DNA of 64,000 nt from a virus, in the IMG/VR virus record IMGVR_UViG_3300030508_000013, positions 1 to 64,000 of that record; one strand, 5' to 3'. Below the pieces are notes generated by a model. The model was not told where the DNA came from. It did no database searches and worked only from the letters and a program-made list of their open reading frames with translations. Both the position numbers and the translations under genes were made by a program. Below, one piece after another: positions 28,438 to 36,207 of the stretch (the first letter of the stretch is position 1; every line of letters begins with the position of its first letter).

Positions 28438-28953
28438 TTAAATTGCTATAATTAATTCTGGGTATTTTGAATAATCCACATCTTTCGGACGTTGATTTTC
28501 TTTAAACAAAATACGTAATTCTTCAAATTCTTCAATAACGCGATTACGTTGTTTTGGCCGTATTACGATCTTGCCTGGACCCCAAAGATAATAATGTTCA
28601 AATGGAAGAGTTGATTCAATTAACAACTGCTTCATTTCTTCGTTCTGTTCGATCTTGTAATAATTCGCAGCTTTAATGCACGTTAAGAATTCTTTAAAAG
28701 TACCTCTAGTTAAATCCTTAGCATAGTTCTTTGCTTTTATACCAACCAGACCGCGCAGCTTATCATCTTTTTCTTTTGTACCAATGTAGTGATAAAAACC
28801 TTCCATTGAATTGAATGATCCAAAATAGGGATGGATAAACGGCGAATAGTAAAACTGAGATAGCATTTGTCCTAATTTTGTCTTACCAGTAATCCAGATA
28901 TTACAAAACTCAACGCCATCTTTAGAATTGTTATCAGACTGTACAATATTCAT
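28438..28953 (-). CDS. NADAR-like (YbiA/DUF1768) protein
   Basis: A 171-aa protein with the conserved start of the NADAR family: QMLSQFYYSPFIHPYFGSF (about 29-47), then NSMEGFYHYIGTKEKDD (about 48-64), and AKNYAKDL. Family members such as E. coli YbiA are N-glycosidases acting on riboflavin-pathway intermediates, and the wider family is linked to NAD/ADP-ribose metabolism. Some phages carry homologues whose role may be to process ADP-ribosylated products. It begins the leftward group 28438-30115 and is followed by a strong terminator. Assignment is motif-based; exact substrate unknown. Confidence 0.55.
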   Translation of the reverse strand: MNIVQSDNNSKDGVEFCNIWITGKTKLGQMLSQFYYSPFIHPYFGSFNSMEGFYHYIGTKEKDDKLRGLVGIKAKNYAKDLTRGTFKEFLTCIKAANYYKIEQNEEMKQLLIESTLPFEHYYLWGPGKIVIRPKQRNRVIEEFEELRILFKENQRPKDVDYSKYPELIIAI

Positions 28954-29025
28954 TTTATCAAGCCTTATTACTATTTTATTTTTTTGTCCTAGTTTAATTA
29001 AACTAGAAAAGACGATTGTTTGTAG

Positions 29026-29499
29026 TTAATCCTCTGTTGTTTTATCAGCTAAGATTTGAACATATGGAACAGCCTCATCTTTTTCCGGTTGTTCTAAGTT
29101 TTCTATAAACTCAGCAAAGCTTTCTCTGTTACCAAATTGTACTTCGGTAGAGTGTAATGTTGTCATACCATTACCGTGATAAGCTTTAATTACAAGATCA
29201 ATTTTTATTATTTGTAGAAAACGTAATGCTTTACAAAAGACCTTCCATGTCATTTGCGGCTTGGCAAACTCTTTAGTGAGATTGCCTCGCATCGATGTTT
29301 GGTCTCTTTTATTATTAGGAATATTACGCTGTGTGTCTATGATGTAATCTTGTAAAAAACTACCAAATTTAGGAGGCATTATACCTAAGTCTAATAGCAT
29401 TTTTCTAAATAAACGTGACAGCACGCCATTGGGACCACTAGTCTTTGTTATTTCTTTATCGTGAGCTAATAAGATTCTAGCCATTTTATTTCTAGCCAT
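29026..29499 (-). CDS. Hypothetical phage protein (157 aa)
   Basis: A 157-aa protein, basic N-terminal two thirds, acidic tail. The core LSRLFRKMLLDLGI...SFLQDYII and MTWKVFCKALRFLQIIKIDL looks like a small helical DNA- or protein-binding domain. The start has a short repeat: ATGGCTAGA occurs twice, 15 nt apart (MARNKMARILL). The first ATG has GGAT 8 nt upstream and is preferred. Flanking genes are NADAR-like and unknown. No function assigned. Confidence 0.6.
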   Translation of the reverse strand: MARNKMARILLAHDKEITKTSGPNGVLSRLFRKMLLDLGIMPPKFGSFLQDYIIDTQRNIPNNKRDQTSMRGNLTKEFAKPQMTWKVFCKALRFLQIIKIDLVIKAYHGNGMTTLHSTEVQFGNRESFAEFIENLEQPEKDEAVPYVQILADKTTED

Positions 29500-29554
29500 T
29501 TTTTTTATCCAGTCCGTTGGATTATTTTAAACAATAAATAATTCTTTATTGATA

Positions 29555-30115
29555 TTAAGAAACACTAACTTCAATTAACTTCTTTGTAATTTCACGTAGA
29601 TTAATGAAAAGATTAGTAAGCATTCTAAGATTATACTCTGGGACGCCATATTGAGCGGTATCAGATTCCTCCATTATTTCACATAACTTAATACCAGCTT
29701 CTTTAAATATTTCTACAGCTTTTGGTACATCAACATAATAACCATCACTAGTAATTAAAAAATGATCTAAGGTCATACTTCTTGATTCAGCTATACCCCA
29801 TTCCCTAGGAATTTTTTTATCGTACTTAATGATAACAACAGCTTCTTTCAGTTTCTTAATATAGGTTTCAATATCAGGGTACAGTGGTTGTATGGTTATG
29901 CTTAAACCAACAGATACACTATAATTAGTTAATTTATTGCTATTTAATTCCTTTAGTAAAGTTTCACATAATTTTCTATTAGGAGCAAAAGGTGATTCTT
30001 TTATTATTTCCTTCTTAGGATTATTAAGACTAAATAATGATTTAAGATACTTAACTAGTTCACTAAACCACATAACATTTTCTAACCTCCAAACGTTATT
30101 CATCGTATACCTCAT
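29555..30115 (-). CDS. Hypothetical phage protein (186 aa or slightly shorter)
   Basis: A soluble 186-aa protein, mixed alpha/beta. Three in-frame starts compete: 30115, 30103 (MNNVW, AGG 6 nt upstream) and 30073 (MWFSEL, GGAGG 12 nt upstream). The conserved-looking middle is AVVIIKYDKKIPREWGIAES and LDHFLITSDGYYVDVP. No catalytic motif is recognised. It is the first gene of the leftward group, divergent from 30193. Confidence 0.55.
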   Translation of the reverse strand: MRYTMNNVWRLENVMWFSELVKYLKSLFSLNNPKKEIIKESPFAPNRKLCETLLKELNSNKLTNYSVSVGLSITIQPLYPDIETYIKKLKEAVVIIKYDKKIPREWGIAESRSMTLDHFLITSDGYYVDVPKAVEIFKEAGIKLCEIMEESDTAQYGVPEYNLRMLTNLFINLREITKKLIEVSVS

Positions 30116-30192
30116 TATAATGATATGTTACTAAGATAATTTGCAATAACACATAAGTATGATCACATACAACTTAATTAAAAGGATTTATC
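30116..30192. promoter_or_regulatory. Divergent promoter region
   Basis: A 77-nt AT-rich gap lies between divergent genes. The word CATAAGTATGATCAC (about 30151-30165) resembles the sequence in front of the giant tail gene. An AAAGGA Shine-Dalgarno stands 7 nt before the ATG at 30193. Promoter call is inferred from divergence. Confidence 0.35.
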
Positions 30193-30618
30193 ATGTCACT
30201 CTCTAATAATGAAGTTATACTAGATAGCGAAGAAAGTGTACTGTCGTATACCCACGCTAAAAGACTCTTCATTGTGGAGAGTATGTTACATGAAGGTAAA
30301 CTTCCAGAAGATCCTGCTGAGAAGAAAGTGCTTCTTAATGCGCTTGACGGCATGGATAAGATGGCAATTGGACGAATGCGTATTAAGATCGACGAGAAAG
30401 CCAATAAGAATATGGGGCAAGCTGCTGCTTTAGTAGCTCAGCTGTTATCATCTGGCAATATAGCGCATATGTATAATGTACCAAATGGCACAAATCGAGA
30501 TGCACCGTTGTTAGGTAGTGATGTTCCAGCACCAGACATTGTCAATGGTGAAACAGCTATTAATCCATTAGGTACGAATTACGAAGAATTTATGAATAAG
30601 ATTAAAACGGAAGCATAG
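30193..30618 (+). CDS. Hypothetical phage protein (141 aa)
   Basis: The 141-aa protein is helical in the first 85 residues (HAKRLFIVESMLHEGKLP, AEKKVLLNALDGMDKMA), with a flexible Gly/Asn/Pro-rich C-terminal part (VPNGTNRDAPLLGSDVPAPD). It is a single rightward gene between two leftward blocks, ended by a strong hairpin. No known domain recognised. A small structural or DNA-packaging adaptor is possible but unsupported. Confidence 0.65.
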   Translation: MSLSNNEVILDSEESVLSYTHAKRLFIVESMLHEGKLPEDPAEKKVLLNALDGMDKMAIGRMRIKIDEKANKNMGQAAALVAQLLSSGNIAHMYNVPNGTNRDAPLLGSDVPAPDIVNGETAINPLGTNYEEFMNKIKTEA

Positions 30619-30805
30619 AATTAGCTGATACGACTACGAGAAATGTTTCTTCTCGTAGTCGTTCGATCTCGGTAACGCATCGTCAGTTCCTATGTGACCT
30701 TTTCAACCATTGCATAGTTGATATTAGAACGTGGCTGCTTTATTCCCTATATCAGATTACCCTGTGTTACTAGGATAGTCTGATATGGGTAATATATGCC
30801 GTCTT
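30619..30805. other. 187-nt structured intergenic region (terminators, possible non-coding RNA)
   Basis: After the plus gene comes a 13-bp hairpin (ACGACTACGAGAA with TTCTCGTAGTCGT, about 30631-30660). Next to the end of the minus gene 30806-31516 is a long imperfect hairpin (CCCTATATCAGA with TCTGATATGGG, about 30746-30788) followed by TATGCCG at 30795-30801. The about 85 nt between them have no ORF. On the minus strand the middle holds AAAGCAGCCACGTTC, similar to TTAGCAGCCAAGTTCC of group I intron 1, but no P7 partner was found. Confidence 0.45.
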
Positions 30806-31516
30806 CTAATTCGGTTTGAGGATACTGAAATGTGAAACGTCGATGAGAGTTAGACTTATAAGTGGCGAAGCCAGCACCTCTAACGCCTTGAAGGGGTGTG
30901 TAGTTTCTTTCATAGTCTTCTTCAACTCTGCATCAGTTGGTGTTTTAACGAAGTATATAGCTGGTACAAGCAAAGTTACAGTTGGAAGCTGTGTTGCCTT
31001 AAATGCTTCACCTTGCATGTTCATCCATTCTTCGTAATCGTATTTTATTATAATCGCATACGTTTTACAATGCACGGGTGTGAGATCTTTGGTAGGTATA
31101 GATACCAACTCCACAGGAGCTAAGCCATCTAACCATACAGAAATTACTTTACCAAATTCTTCCATCTCCTCACCGGATAAAATATACGGATGAGTATTAA
31201 CTACAATCTTTAAACCATCGTGATATGGTCGTGTGATTGCTTGTTCCGCCATAACACTCACTAGGTGTCGTAGTAAGCTTATCGCGTTTGTTACAACAGA
31301 ATGTTTCAGTGTGGTAACATCGCGATTTTTATACAACTCTTTATACAAGTCTAAATCAATTCCCTCAAAATCATCACTAAGACGTTTTTGATAGTTTTCA
31401 TCGACCGATAATTTTTCAGCAATATTCTGATCCAAAATTGCGATAGTGCCAAGTCTTGTATCTAGCAGAACATCTAAGTCTACGTAGATAGTTTCTAGTT
31501 TCTTACTATTGGGCAT
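30806..31516 (-). CDS. Hypothetical protein, possible HAD-like start (236 aa)
   Basis: A 236-aa protein. The start LETIYVDLDVLLDTRLGTI resembles the DxD motif of HAD phosphatases, but the Asp-to-Val change after the second Asp and the lack of clear later motifs make this weak. The middle has alternating beta strands and helices (LKIVVNTHPYIL, YAIIIKYDYEEWM, TVTLLVPAIYFV). It is followed by 31595-32092 and the polymerase beta C-terminal gene upstream in the same leftward run. Function unknown. Confidence 0.6.
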   Translation of the reverse strand: MPNSKKLETIYVDLDVLLDTRLGTIAILDQNIAEKLSVDENYQKRLSDDFEGIDLDLYKELYKNRDVTTLKHSVVTNAISLLRHLVSVMAEQAITRPYHDGLKIVVNTHPYILSGEEMEEFGKVISVWLDGLAPVELVSIPTKDLTPVHCKTYAIIIKYDYEEWMNMQGEAFKATQLPTVTLLVPAIYFVKTPTDAELKKTMKETTHPFKALEVLASPLISLTLIDVSHFSILKPN

Positions 31517-31594
31517 TGTAAGTCACGTGATCAGATTGTTTAACAGTCCATAAAGCTTTTGCTTTGATAGACGCTCTTGGTATTTTTGTTTCTA

Positions 31595-32092
31595 TTATTT
31601 CGGTTTCTTTGGTAAAGCAGGTATATCGAAATTAACATATATCTGCAACATCAATAAACAAATGAGCCAACGATTGTTGTACAAAAGCATTGACCCCATT
31701 TCTTCTGTCATAAGGCGTTCAGATATTTGTCTTGGAATAACTGAATTAGCTATATCTACATTATCACCTACGCGCAATACAGATACGCCTCTTGCTATAT
31801 TTCCAGCAAGCCCTAATACCTGTTCATCGTTATTGCCCCAACGAGAAAAGAATACAGAAGACAATGTCAAAACAAAATCACGAACAATTTCATTCATGAA
31901 AACAAGTTCTACAATGTGAGGTAGCCCTTCCTCAGTAATCATCATGTAAGGCTTTTCTTTCAAAACAATATGTGTTACAAATTCTTTTACAGATTTACTT
32001 GACTCTGTTAGATAGTTGCTCAGAACATGGTTAAGTGACTGCGTAAATACAGTAGCTGCTTCTTCCATGTCAGTAGTATTAAGATTAGCCAT
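31595..32092 (-). CDS. Hypothetical helical protein (165 aa)
   Basis: The 165-aa protein looks all-helical. The C-terminal hydrophobic stretch WLICLLMLQIYVNFDIP (about 143-159) is long enough for a membrane segment but may be a buried helix. It starts 6 nt after the stop of 32099-32788, so it is cotranscribed and perhaps coupled with the beta C-terminal piece. This position makes a polymerase-associated role conceivable. No motif identifies it. Confidence 0.6.
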   Translation of the reverse strand: MANLNTTDMEEAATVFTQSLNHVLSNYLTESSKSVKEFVTHIVLKEKPYMMITEEGLPHIVELVFMNEIVRDFVLTLSSVFFSRWGNNDEQVLGLAGNIARGVSVLRVGDNVDIANSVIPRQISERLMTEEMGSMLLYNNRWLICLLMLQIYVNFDIPALPKKPK

Positions 32093-32098
32093 AGTTAT

Positions 32099-32788
32099 TT
32101 AAATTGTGGTCGAAAGATGCATTGATGTTAGAAGAGTTTTTAATGTTTCCGTACTCCTAACCTTACTATCGGCATGTGACATATTTGCTAAACTTACCCC
32201 GCCTGTCTTTGATATAGAAGCATTCATTAAATCGAATCCTTTTATATCTCCGCCCCGATATTTCAACATTTCTACTAAGTTATTATCCAGATTCATTGCC
32301 GCCATAATCTGAGTTTCTGGATAAGATATCTTACTACCTTTAGACTTACCTGTAGGTTGGCCAGTAAAGTCGTCAATTGATTTATTATCCTCAGGGATAG
32401 AAATCTTCTTGACCAATAACTGTGCTTGACGTTTCAAAGGTAAGTCTACAATCAAGTATTTAACAGGGGAAAGATACCTCGGAATATCTGTATCTCCAGA
32501 CATCCAAATTCTTTCGAAAAAATTATGACCTAGTTCTTCAGCTAAATCTAAATTATTATTAACAGTTAGTCGGCTTGATCCAAAGTTAGGAGAAATGATT
32601 GCTAATTTAATGGCCCCTTCATCTAGCTTTGTCATAAAGTCGTGGAACTGAGTATCGTCCATTGACGCAAAGAGATTGATATATGTCTGTTGATTCTCTG
32701 TAACTTTATTATTTTCTTCTGGCAGAATTTTACCAATCCATTCGATAATAAAATCTTCAGCAGCTTTACGATTTGTTTTACCCGTCAT
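32099..32788 (-). CDS. RNA polymerase beta C-terminal fragment (separately encoded)
   Basis: A 229-aa protein that can be laid along the end of bacterial beta. [19 protein letters not shown] matches the GYMYMLKLNHLVDDKMH region. [20 protein letters not shown] matches [40 protein letters not shown] matches [21 protein letters not shown]. The ending [18 protein letters not shown] matches ESFNVLLKEIRSLGINIEL. The spliced beta gene at 5463-13150 stops before this region, so this gene probably supplies the missing end, as the split beta of phiKZ does with two genes. It could instead belong to the second, non-virion polymerase. The alignment was made by eye. Confidence 0.65.
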   Translation of the reverse strand: [229 protein letters not shown]

Positions 32789-32835
32789 GCTATTCTCCGT
32801 TAATGATCTCTATACAATCCATCAAACGGAATTAA

Positions 32836-33120
32836 TTAATCTGGATTCTTCATTCGTTTAGGATAGTTTTTAGCGAAGTTTATAAAATCAACAACTCTAC
32901 TCTTAACTATTGCAATAAATGTTTCTGATTGTAGACTATCAGCATAATAGTTAATAGTCGCAGCAGCAAGCTTATCCTTAGCTCTAAATATAAACAATGG
33001 TTCGTCTACTGGTATTCCTATTCCTGTTCCTGCGTTTATTAAAAACGCATCAGTAATTTGACCATCGGTATTAACATTAACCGTAATATCGTATTTAGGA
33101 TCTTGTGTCTTGAAACGCAT
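32836..33120 (-). CDS. Small conserved phage protein (94 aa)
   Basis: The 94-aa protein MRFKTQDPKYDITVNV contains the phrase GIPVDEPLFIFRAKDKLAA, which recurs in small phage proteins of unknown function, and a C-terminal FINFAKNYPKRMKNPD. It lies 2 nt from the DUF2493 gene (33123), so the pair is probably coupled. Role unknown; nucleotide-metabolism association is only guilt by neighbourhood. Confidence 0.6.
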   Translation of the reverse strand: MRFKTQDPKYDITVNVNTDGQITDAFLINAGTGIGIPVDEPLFIFRAKDKLAAATINYYADSLQSETFIAIVKSRVVDFINFAKNYPKRMKNPD

Positions 33121-33122
33121 AT

Positions 33123-33545
33123 CTATTCCTCAACGTCTATTAAAACAACAGTAACATGTTCTTCGCCATGCGCTTTATTGAAAATGTCAATCATGTTCCA
33201 TGTACCTCTAGACTTAGAATCCCAAAACGTAATTAAGTCTGTAGCCACTTTATTCATTTTCATATTCCTAACATACCCAGCGCTCTTACCAATATCCCAG
33301 TCAGCTGGAAACTCAGCCCATGGTAGACGATGCTCTATACACCATCTAATAATCATGTCGTCAGCCCCAGTCCTAGCCTTACCTGAAATAAAGATAATTG
33401 ACTTATCACCAAACTTTTTTACGAATTCAAACATTCTTTTCGAGAAACGTTCGTAGTCGTTATAGTACCGGCTACCCGCAACAATCAATCGAATTTCAAA
33501 ATCATTTATTGCGGAGTGAGGGGAAGGTTGTGGCGAATAATACAA
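33123..33545 (-). CDS. DUF2493 / SLOG-domain protein (YspA-like)
   Basis: A 140-aa protein with the Rossmann-like SLOG signature: RLIVAGSRYYNDYERF (about 19-34), IIFISGKARTGADDMIIRWC (about 50-69) and SAGYVRNMKMNKVATDLITF (about 88-107). SLOG proteins bind nucleotide-derived ligands. The start is a TTG at 33545: no ATG lies before the domain, and AAGGAG stands 7 nt upstream, an excellent Shine-Dalgarno. This start overlaps the end of the upstream gene by 40 nt. Ligand and role in the phage are unknown. Confidence 0.8.
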   Translation of the reverse strand: MYYSPQPSPHSAINDFEIRLIVAGSRYYNDYERFSKRMFEFVKKFGDKSIIFISGKARTGADDMIIRWCIEHRLPWAEFPADWDIGKSAGYVRNMKMNKVATDLITFWDSKSRGTWNMIDIFNKAHGEEHVTVVLIDVEE

Positions 33546-33856
33546 GGGACTACTCCTTGTTCGAATAATTCGACCCAGCGTTTAATCTCGCCAGTGTCAA
33601 CTAATTGATAACGAATATCAAGCGTGTCTTCGATCTTATTAATATCTAGCTCGCCAAGAATCTGATGCCAAGCACGATTGATAAGGAAACGCTGAATATC
33701 AAGTGTGCGTGGGTTAAACGCATCTGGGTTCAATCTAGATGTCCAAGCTTCTGGATTCGGATGATTGTGTTTAATAAGTATTTTTGTAACAACGTCCACC
33801 AGATCAGGAGGCGTAGCTTCAGAAGTGTTATTATTCTCTACATTATTCGTTGTCAT
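33506..33856 (-). CDS. Hypothetical phage protein (116 aa)
   Basis: The 116-aa protein has a polar, disordered N-terminus (MTTNNVENNNTSEATPPD) and a helical remainder (DIQRFLINRAWHQILGEL). It overlaps the following SLOG gene by 40 nt, which places the SLOG Shine-Dalgarno inside its coding sequence and suggests translational coupling. No motif recognised. Confidence 0.6.
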   Translation of the reverse strand: MTTNNVENNNTSEATPPDLVDVVTKILIKHNHPNPEAWTSRLNPDAFNPRTLDIQRFLINRAWHQILGELDINKIEDTLDIRYQLVDTGEIKRWVELFEQGVVPCIIRHNLPLTPQ

Positions 33857-33889
33857 GGTATTTTTTTCCTAGAACTTATATTAGGACTA

Positions 33890-34261
33890 CTAATCATTGT
33901 TAAAACATTTATTTTTTGGAAGAGCTAATGCAGCTGGATGCATTGGTAAAGCATGTATTTCGTTTTGGTGTTTCATATACCGTTTAATCTTAGGAAGCTT
34001 TACTTGCCTAGCTTCTTCAATTGCAGTCGCATCTAAATCACCAGCGTCCACCATGATCTGTAGAGCCGCTAGAAAGTCACCGATCTCTCTTTCTAGATCA
34101 GATTTATTATCCCATCTAAGATTTTCAAAACTAGGTTGTAGACCGTGTATAGCTATCTTGCCAATCTTTTGTTGAAGCTGTCCTAGTTCTTGCTGAATCT
34201 CACCAGTCTCTTCAGACATCTTACCAAAACGTTCTAGTTGCCCAGGCGTCATGTTATTCAT
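33890..34261 (-). CDS. MazG-like nucleotide pyrophosphohydrolase
   Basis: A 123-aa all-helical protein with the MazG-type metal site: EExxE at Glu17-Glu18-Glu21 (KMSEETGEIQQELG) and ExxD at Glu59-Asp62 (EREIGDFLAAL). MazG-like enzymes hydrolyse nucleoside triphosphates to monophosphates. Phage versions are proposed to clean nucleotide pools or alter alarmone signalling. The Lys-rich helix (KLPKIKRYMKHQNE) near the end also fits the family. It sits in a run of small accessory genes upstream of the SLOG gene. Substrate not determinable from sequence. Confidence 0.7.
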   Translation of the reverse strand: MNNMTPGQLERFGKMSEETGEIQQELGQLQQKIGKIAIHGLQPSFENLRWDNKSDLEREIGDFLAALQIMVDAGDLDATAIEEARQVKLPKIKRYMKHQNEIHALPMHPAALALPKNKCFNND

Positions 34262-34267
34262 AATAGG

Positions 34268-34721
34268 TTACTCCGCGTAAAGAGATTTAACACTTTCTTC
34301 GTTTTTTATTTGTTGCTTATCGTTAGGTGTCTTAAGTCTACGATCAATAGCAACTGGTATATCGGAGACACGCATATTTATAATTTCCATCTTTCTTAGC
34401 TGTTCTGGCCAAGGAGATTTAATGAAACGACCATCTTCCATCTCTTCTTGGCCAGAACCGATATACGTCCATCAGGTGTTCTGTACATATATGCTGGTTC
34501 GCGTGTTTTCTCAATAGTGTATTCATTAGGAAGACCAGTAATTACATAAACACCATTATTTTTAAAGTGACGTACTTCATCACCTATAGAAAAATAATTG
34601 GGTATGTAATATTTTTTAAAATTTTACTACGTTTATTTTTAAAGTAGAAGATTAATGCGCAAATAAATATAAGTGCGCACTCCAGTGTAATTAAACCACA
34701 AATACGAACGTCTTCATTCAT
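34268..34721 (-). pseudogene. Membrane-anchored DUF1653-like protein gene with two frame breaks
   Basis: An ATG at 34721 overlaps the stop of the RecA-like gene (TAATG). Its frame gives MNEDVRICGLITLECALIFI plus basic residues, one membrane helix, and stops at 34584. The -1 frame continues as GDEVRHFKNNGVYVITGLPN...REPAYMYRTPDGR, resembling DUF1653-type beta proteins. A second -1 step near 34465-34475 is needed to read GSGQEEMEDGRFIKSPWPEQ through to YAE and TAA at 34268. The first shift lies on T TTA AAA AAT, a canonical slippery sequence. The second has none, so decay or sequencing error is more likely than programmed shifting of both. Confidence 0.55.
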
Positions 34722-36187
34722 TATTCTTCCTCGAATATAAATTCTTCTTTAATTGTTTTCTTATCAGCGTTTAACCAGTATGGAAAATACAAACCTTTTC
34801 GCATTCTTAATAGATCCTTTACGCTTAAGAACGGGATAGGATGTTTATCGTTATTGATAGTCCACCACCCTCTTGTATTTGATAGGATTAGTTTCCAATC
34901 AAACCCTATCTTTGTTAAGTCTTCGTATAGTTCTTTTGGCGTGCAAAGAATATCACGATCCATCGTCCGCCAGAGTTGATCCATTTGGCACATCTGTGAA
35001 GTTATTTCCAAAGCGCGACGCAACATTGGATCGTTGTCAATCTTACCACGAATAGTAGTTCTAGACAACTTTACATCTGGAAGTAATTCTAACGAATAAG
35101 AATGATCCTTAGGTCCGCCAGTGAAGCCGTAACGATCTTCTTCTTTGATGTAGTGAAATTCTGACAGACTAGGTAAGATACCTTCTGCTTGAGAAACGAT
35201 TAGGCGAATTTCAATTCCAGACACACCAGCTTTACCACGTAAATTCTTAATCTTGATAACATTTAAGTCCGTATCAAAACGCATGTCGTCTTCAGAATCA
35301 TGCGGATACTCAGGGCCTTTTGTTCCGTCGTTTATCAATGGCGTGGCATTAAAGATGTGCCAGCAGTTATGTGTATTTGTTGTAAATTTCTTTGTTGTTC
35401 CCATGATCTTATCACCACCTTTTAAGTGGGTCAAAGTTCTCACAGGAATTTCTTTACCAGGACCAGCTGACTGCATCATGGTTTCTTTACCAAGATGTGC
35501 TGTCATAAGCAGATAGTTATACGCTTCAGCATTCAAACGTGCTGCTTCCATCAAGAATCGCAACTTTGCTAAACCTTGACGCATGTGAAGTGTATTTGCT
35601 CCAGATTCACCTAGACTATTCTTATCCTGCATGTCAATGACATCATCTGTTTCGAAATCAGTAAAACTATCGACTTCAGTAAACGTAGGCTGTATAATGT
35701 AAAGTGGACCTTTATGATCACGATTCCAAAACGGTGTTAGCACTTGTAGTTTTGATGCGTTCTTAATCTTTCTTGCAAGAAATTCTTTTTGTACGTCGTA
35801 CCATGCATTACCTGAGTATTTTACTTTACCAGTTAATGTTACGCGTTTTGTTTCGAAAACATCAATTCCACCAAATTCAGGAATTCGATCAGCAATAGTT
35901 TGCACGTGATCTTCTTCAATACTTTCTTCTGTATCGTAAATGCTGCCTGTTGAACCAGCCATGCGGGCCACACATGTGAGGAACTGAAAACGTTCAAATG
36001 TTGATTTAAACATGTTGCCATAACCAACAGTACCTGTCGTGGTAGCGACACCACCATTTAAGATATACTCACCATAGCGACCCTCTACGAAGTTACCAGT
36101 GGGAATATCTAATAACGCCCCTACATTTATTTTAATCTTAACAACTTCGGATGGTTCGAATGTTTGTGTCAATAAACTGTGATCCAC
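34721..36187 (-). CDS. RecA/UvsX-like recombinase or ATPase
   Basis: A 488-aa protein with an unusual P-loop, GYGNMFKST (55-63, Lys61), which has the spacing of T4 UvsX GPSKSFKSN rather than the bacterial GPESSGKTT. It is followed at the expected distance by SIYDTEESIEED (82-93), like the UvsX/RecA acidic strand end. Later NLRGKAGVSGIEIRLIVSQ and an aromatic-rich C-terminal part are compatible with the RecA core plus an extension. phiKZ-type phages encode a comparable RecA-like protein. Likely role: recombination or DNA maintenance in the infected cell. Assignment is motif-level. Confidence 0.6.
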   Translation of the reverse strand: MDHSLLTQTFEPSEVVKIKINVGALLDIPTGNFVEGRYGEYILNGGVATTTGTVGYGNMFKSTFERFQFLTCVARMAGSTGSIYDTEESIEEDHVQTIADRIPEFGGIDVFETKRVTLTGKVKYSGNAWYDVQKEFLARKIKNASKLQVLTPFWNRDHKGPLYIIQPTFTEVDSFTDFETDDVIDMQDKNSLGESGANTLHMRQGLAKLRFLMEAARLNAEAYNYLLMTAHLGKETMMQSAGPGKEIPVRTLTHLKGGDKIMGTTKKFTTNTHNCWHIFNATPLINDGTKGPEYPHDSEDDMRFDTDLNVIKIKNLRGKAGVSGIEIRLIVSQAEGILPSLSEFHYIKEEDRYGFTGGPKDHSYSLELLPDVKLSRTTIRGKIDNDPMLRRALEITSQMCQMDQLWRTMDRDILCTPKELYEDLTKIGFDWKLILSNTRGWWTINNDKHPIPFLSVKDLLRMRKGLYFPYWLNADKKTIKEEFIFEEE

Positions 36188-36207
36188 GTGTTGCTCCTAG
36201 TTATTTA

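Noticed and set aside
30655-30675. Possible tRNA T-loop (GTTCGATCTC)
   Set aside because: No acceptor, D-arm or anticodon arm can be placed upstream; it is the edge of a terminator hairpin.
34600-34640. Fully programmed double -1 frameshifting of 34268-34721
   Set aside because: Only the first break has a slippery heptamer; the second does not, so the locus is reported as broken or uncertain rather than as a frameshifting gene.
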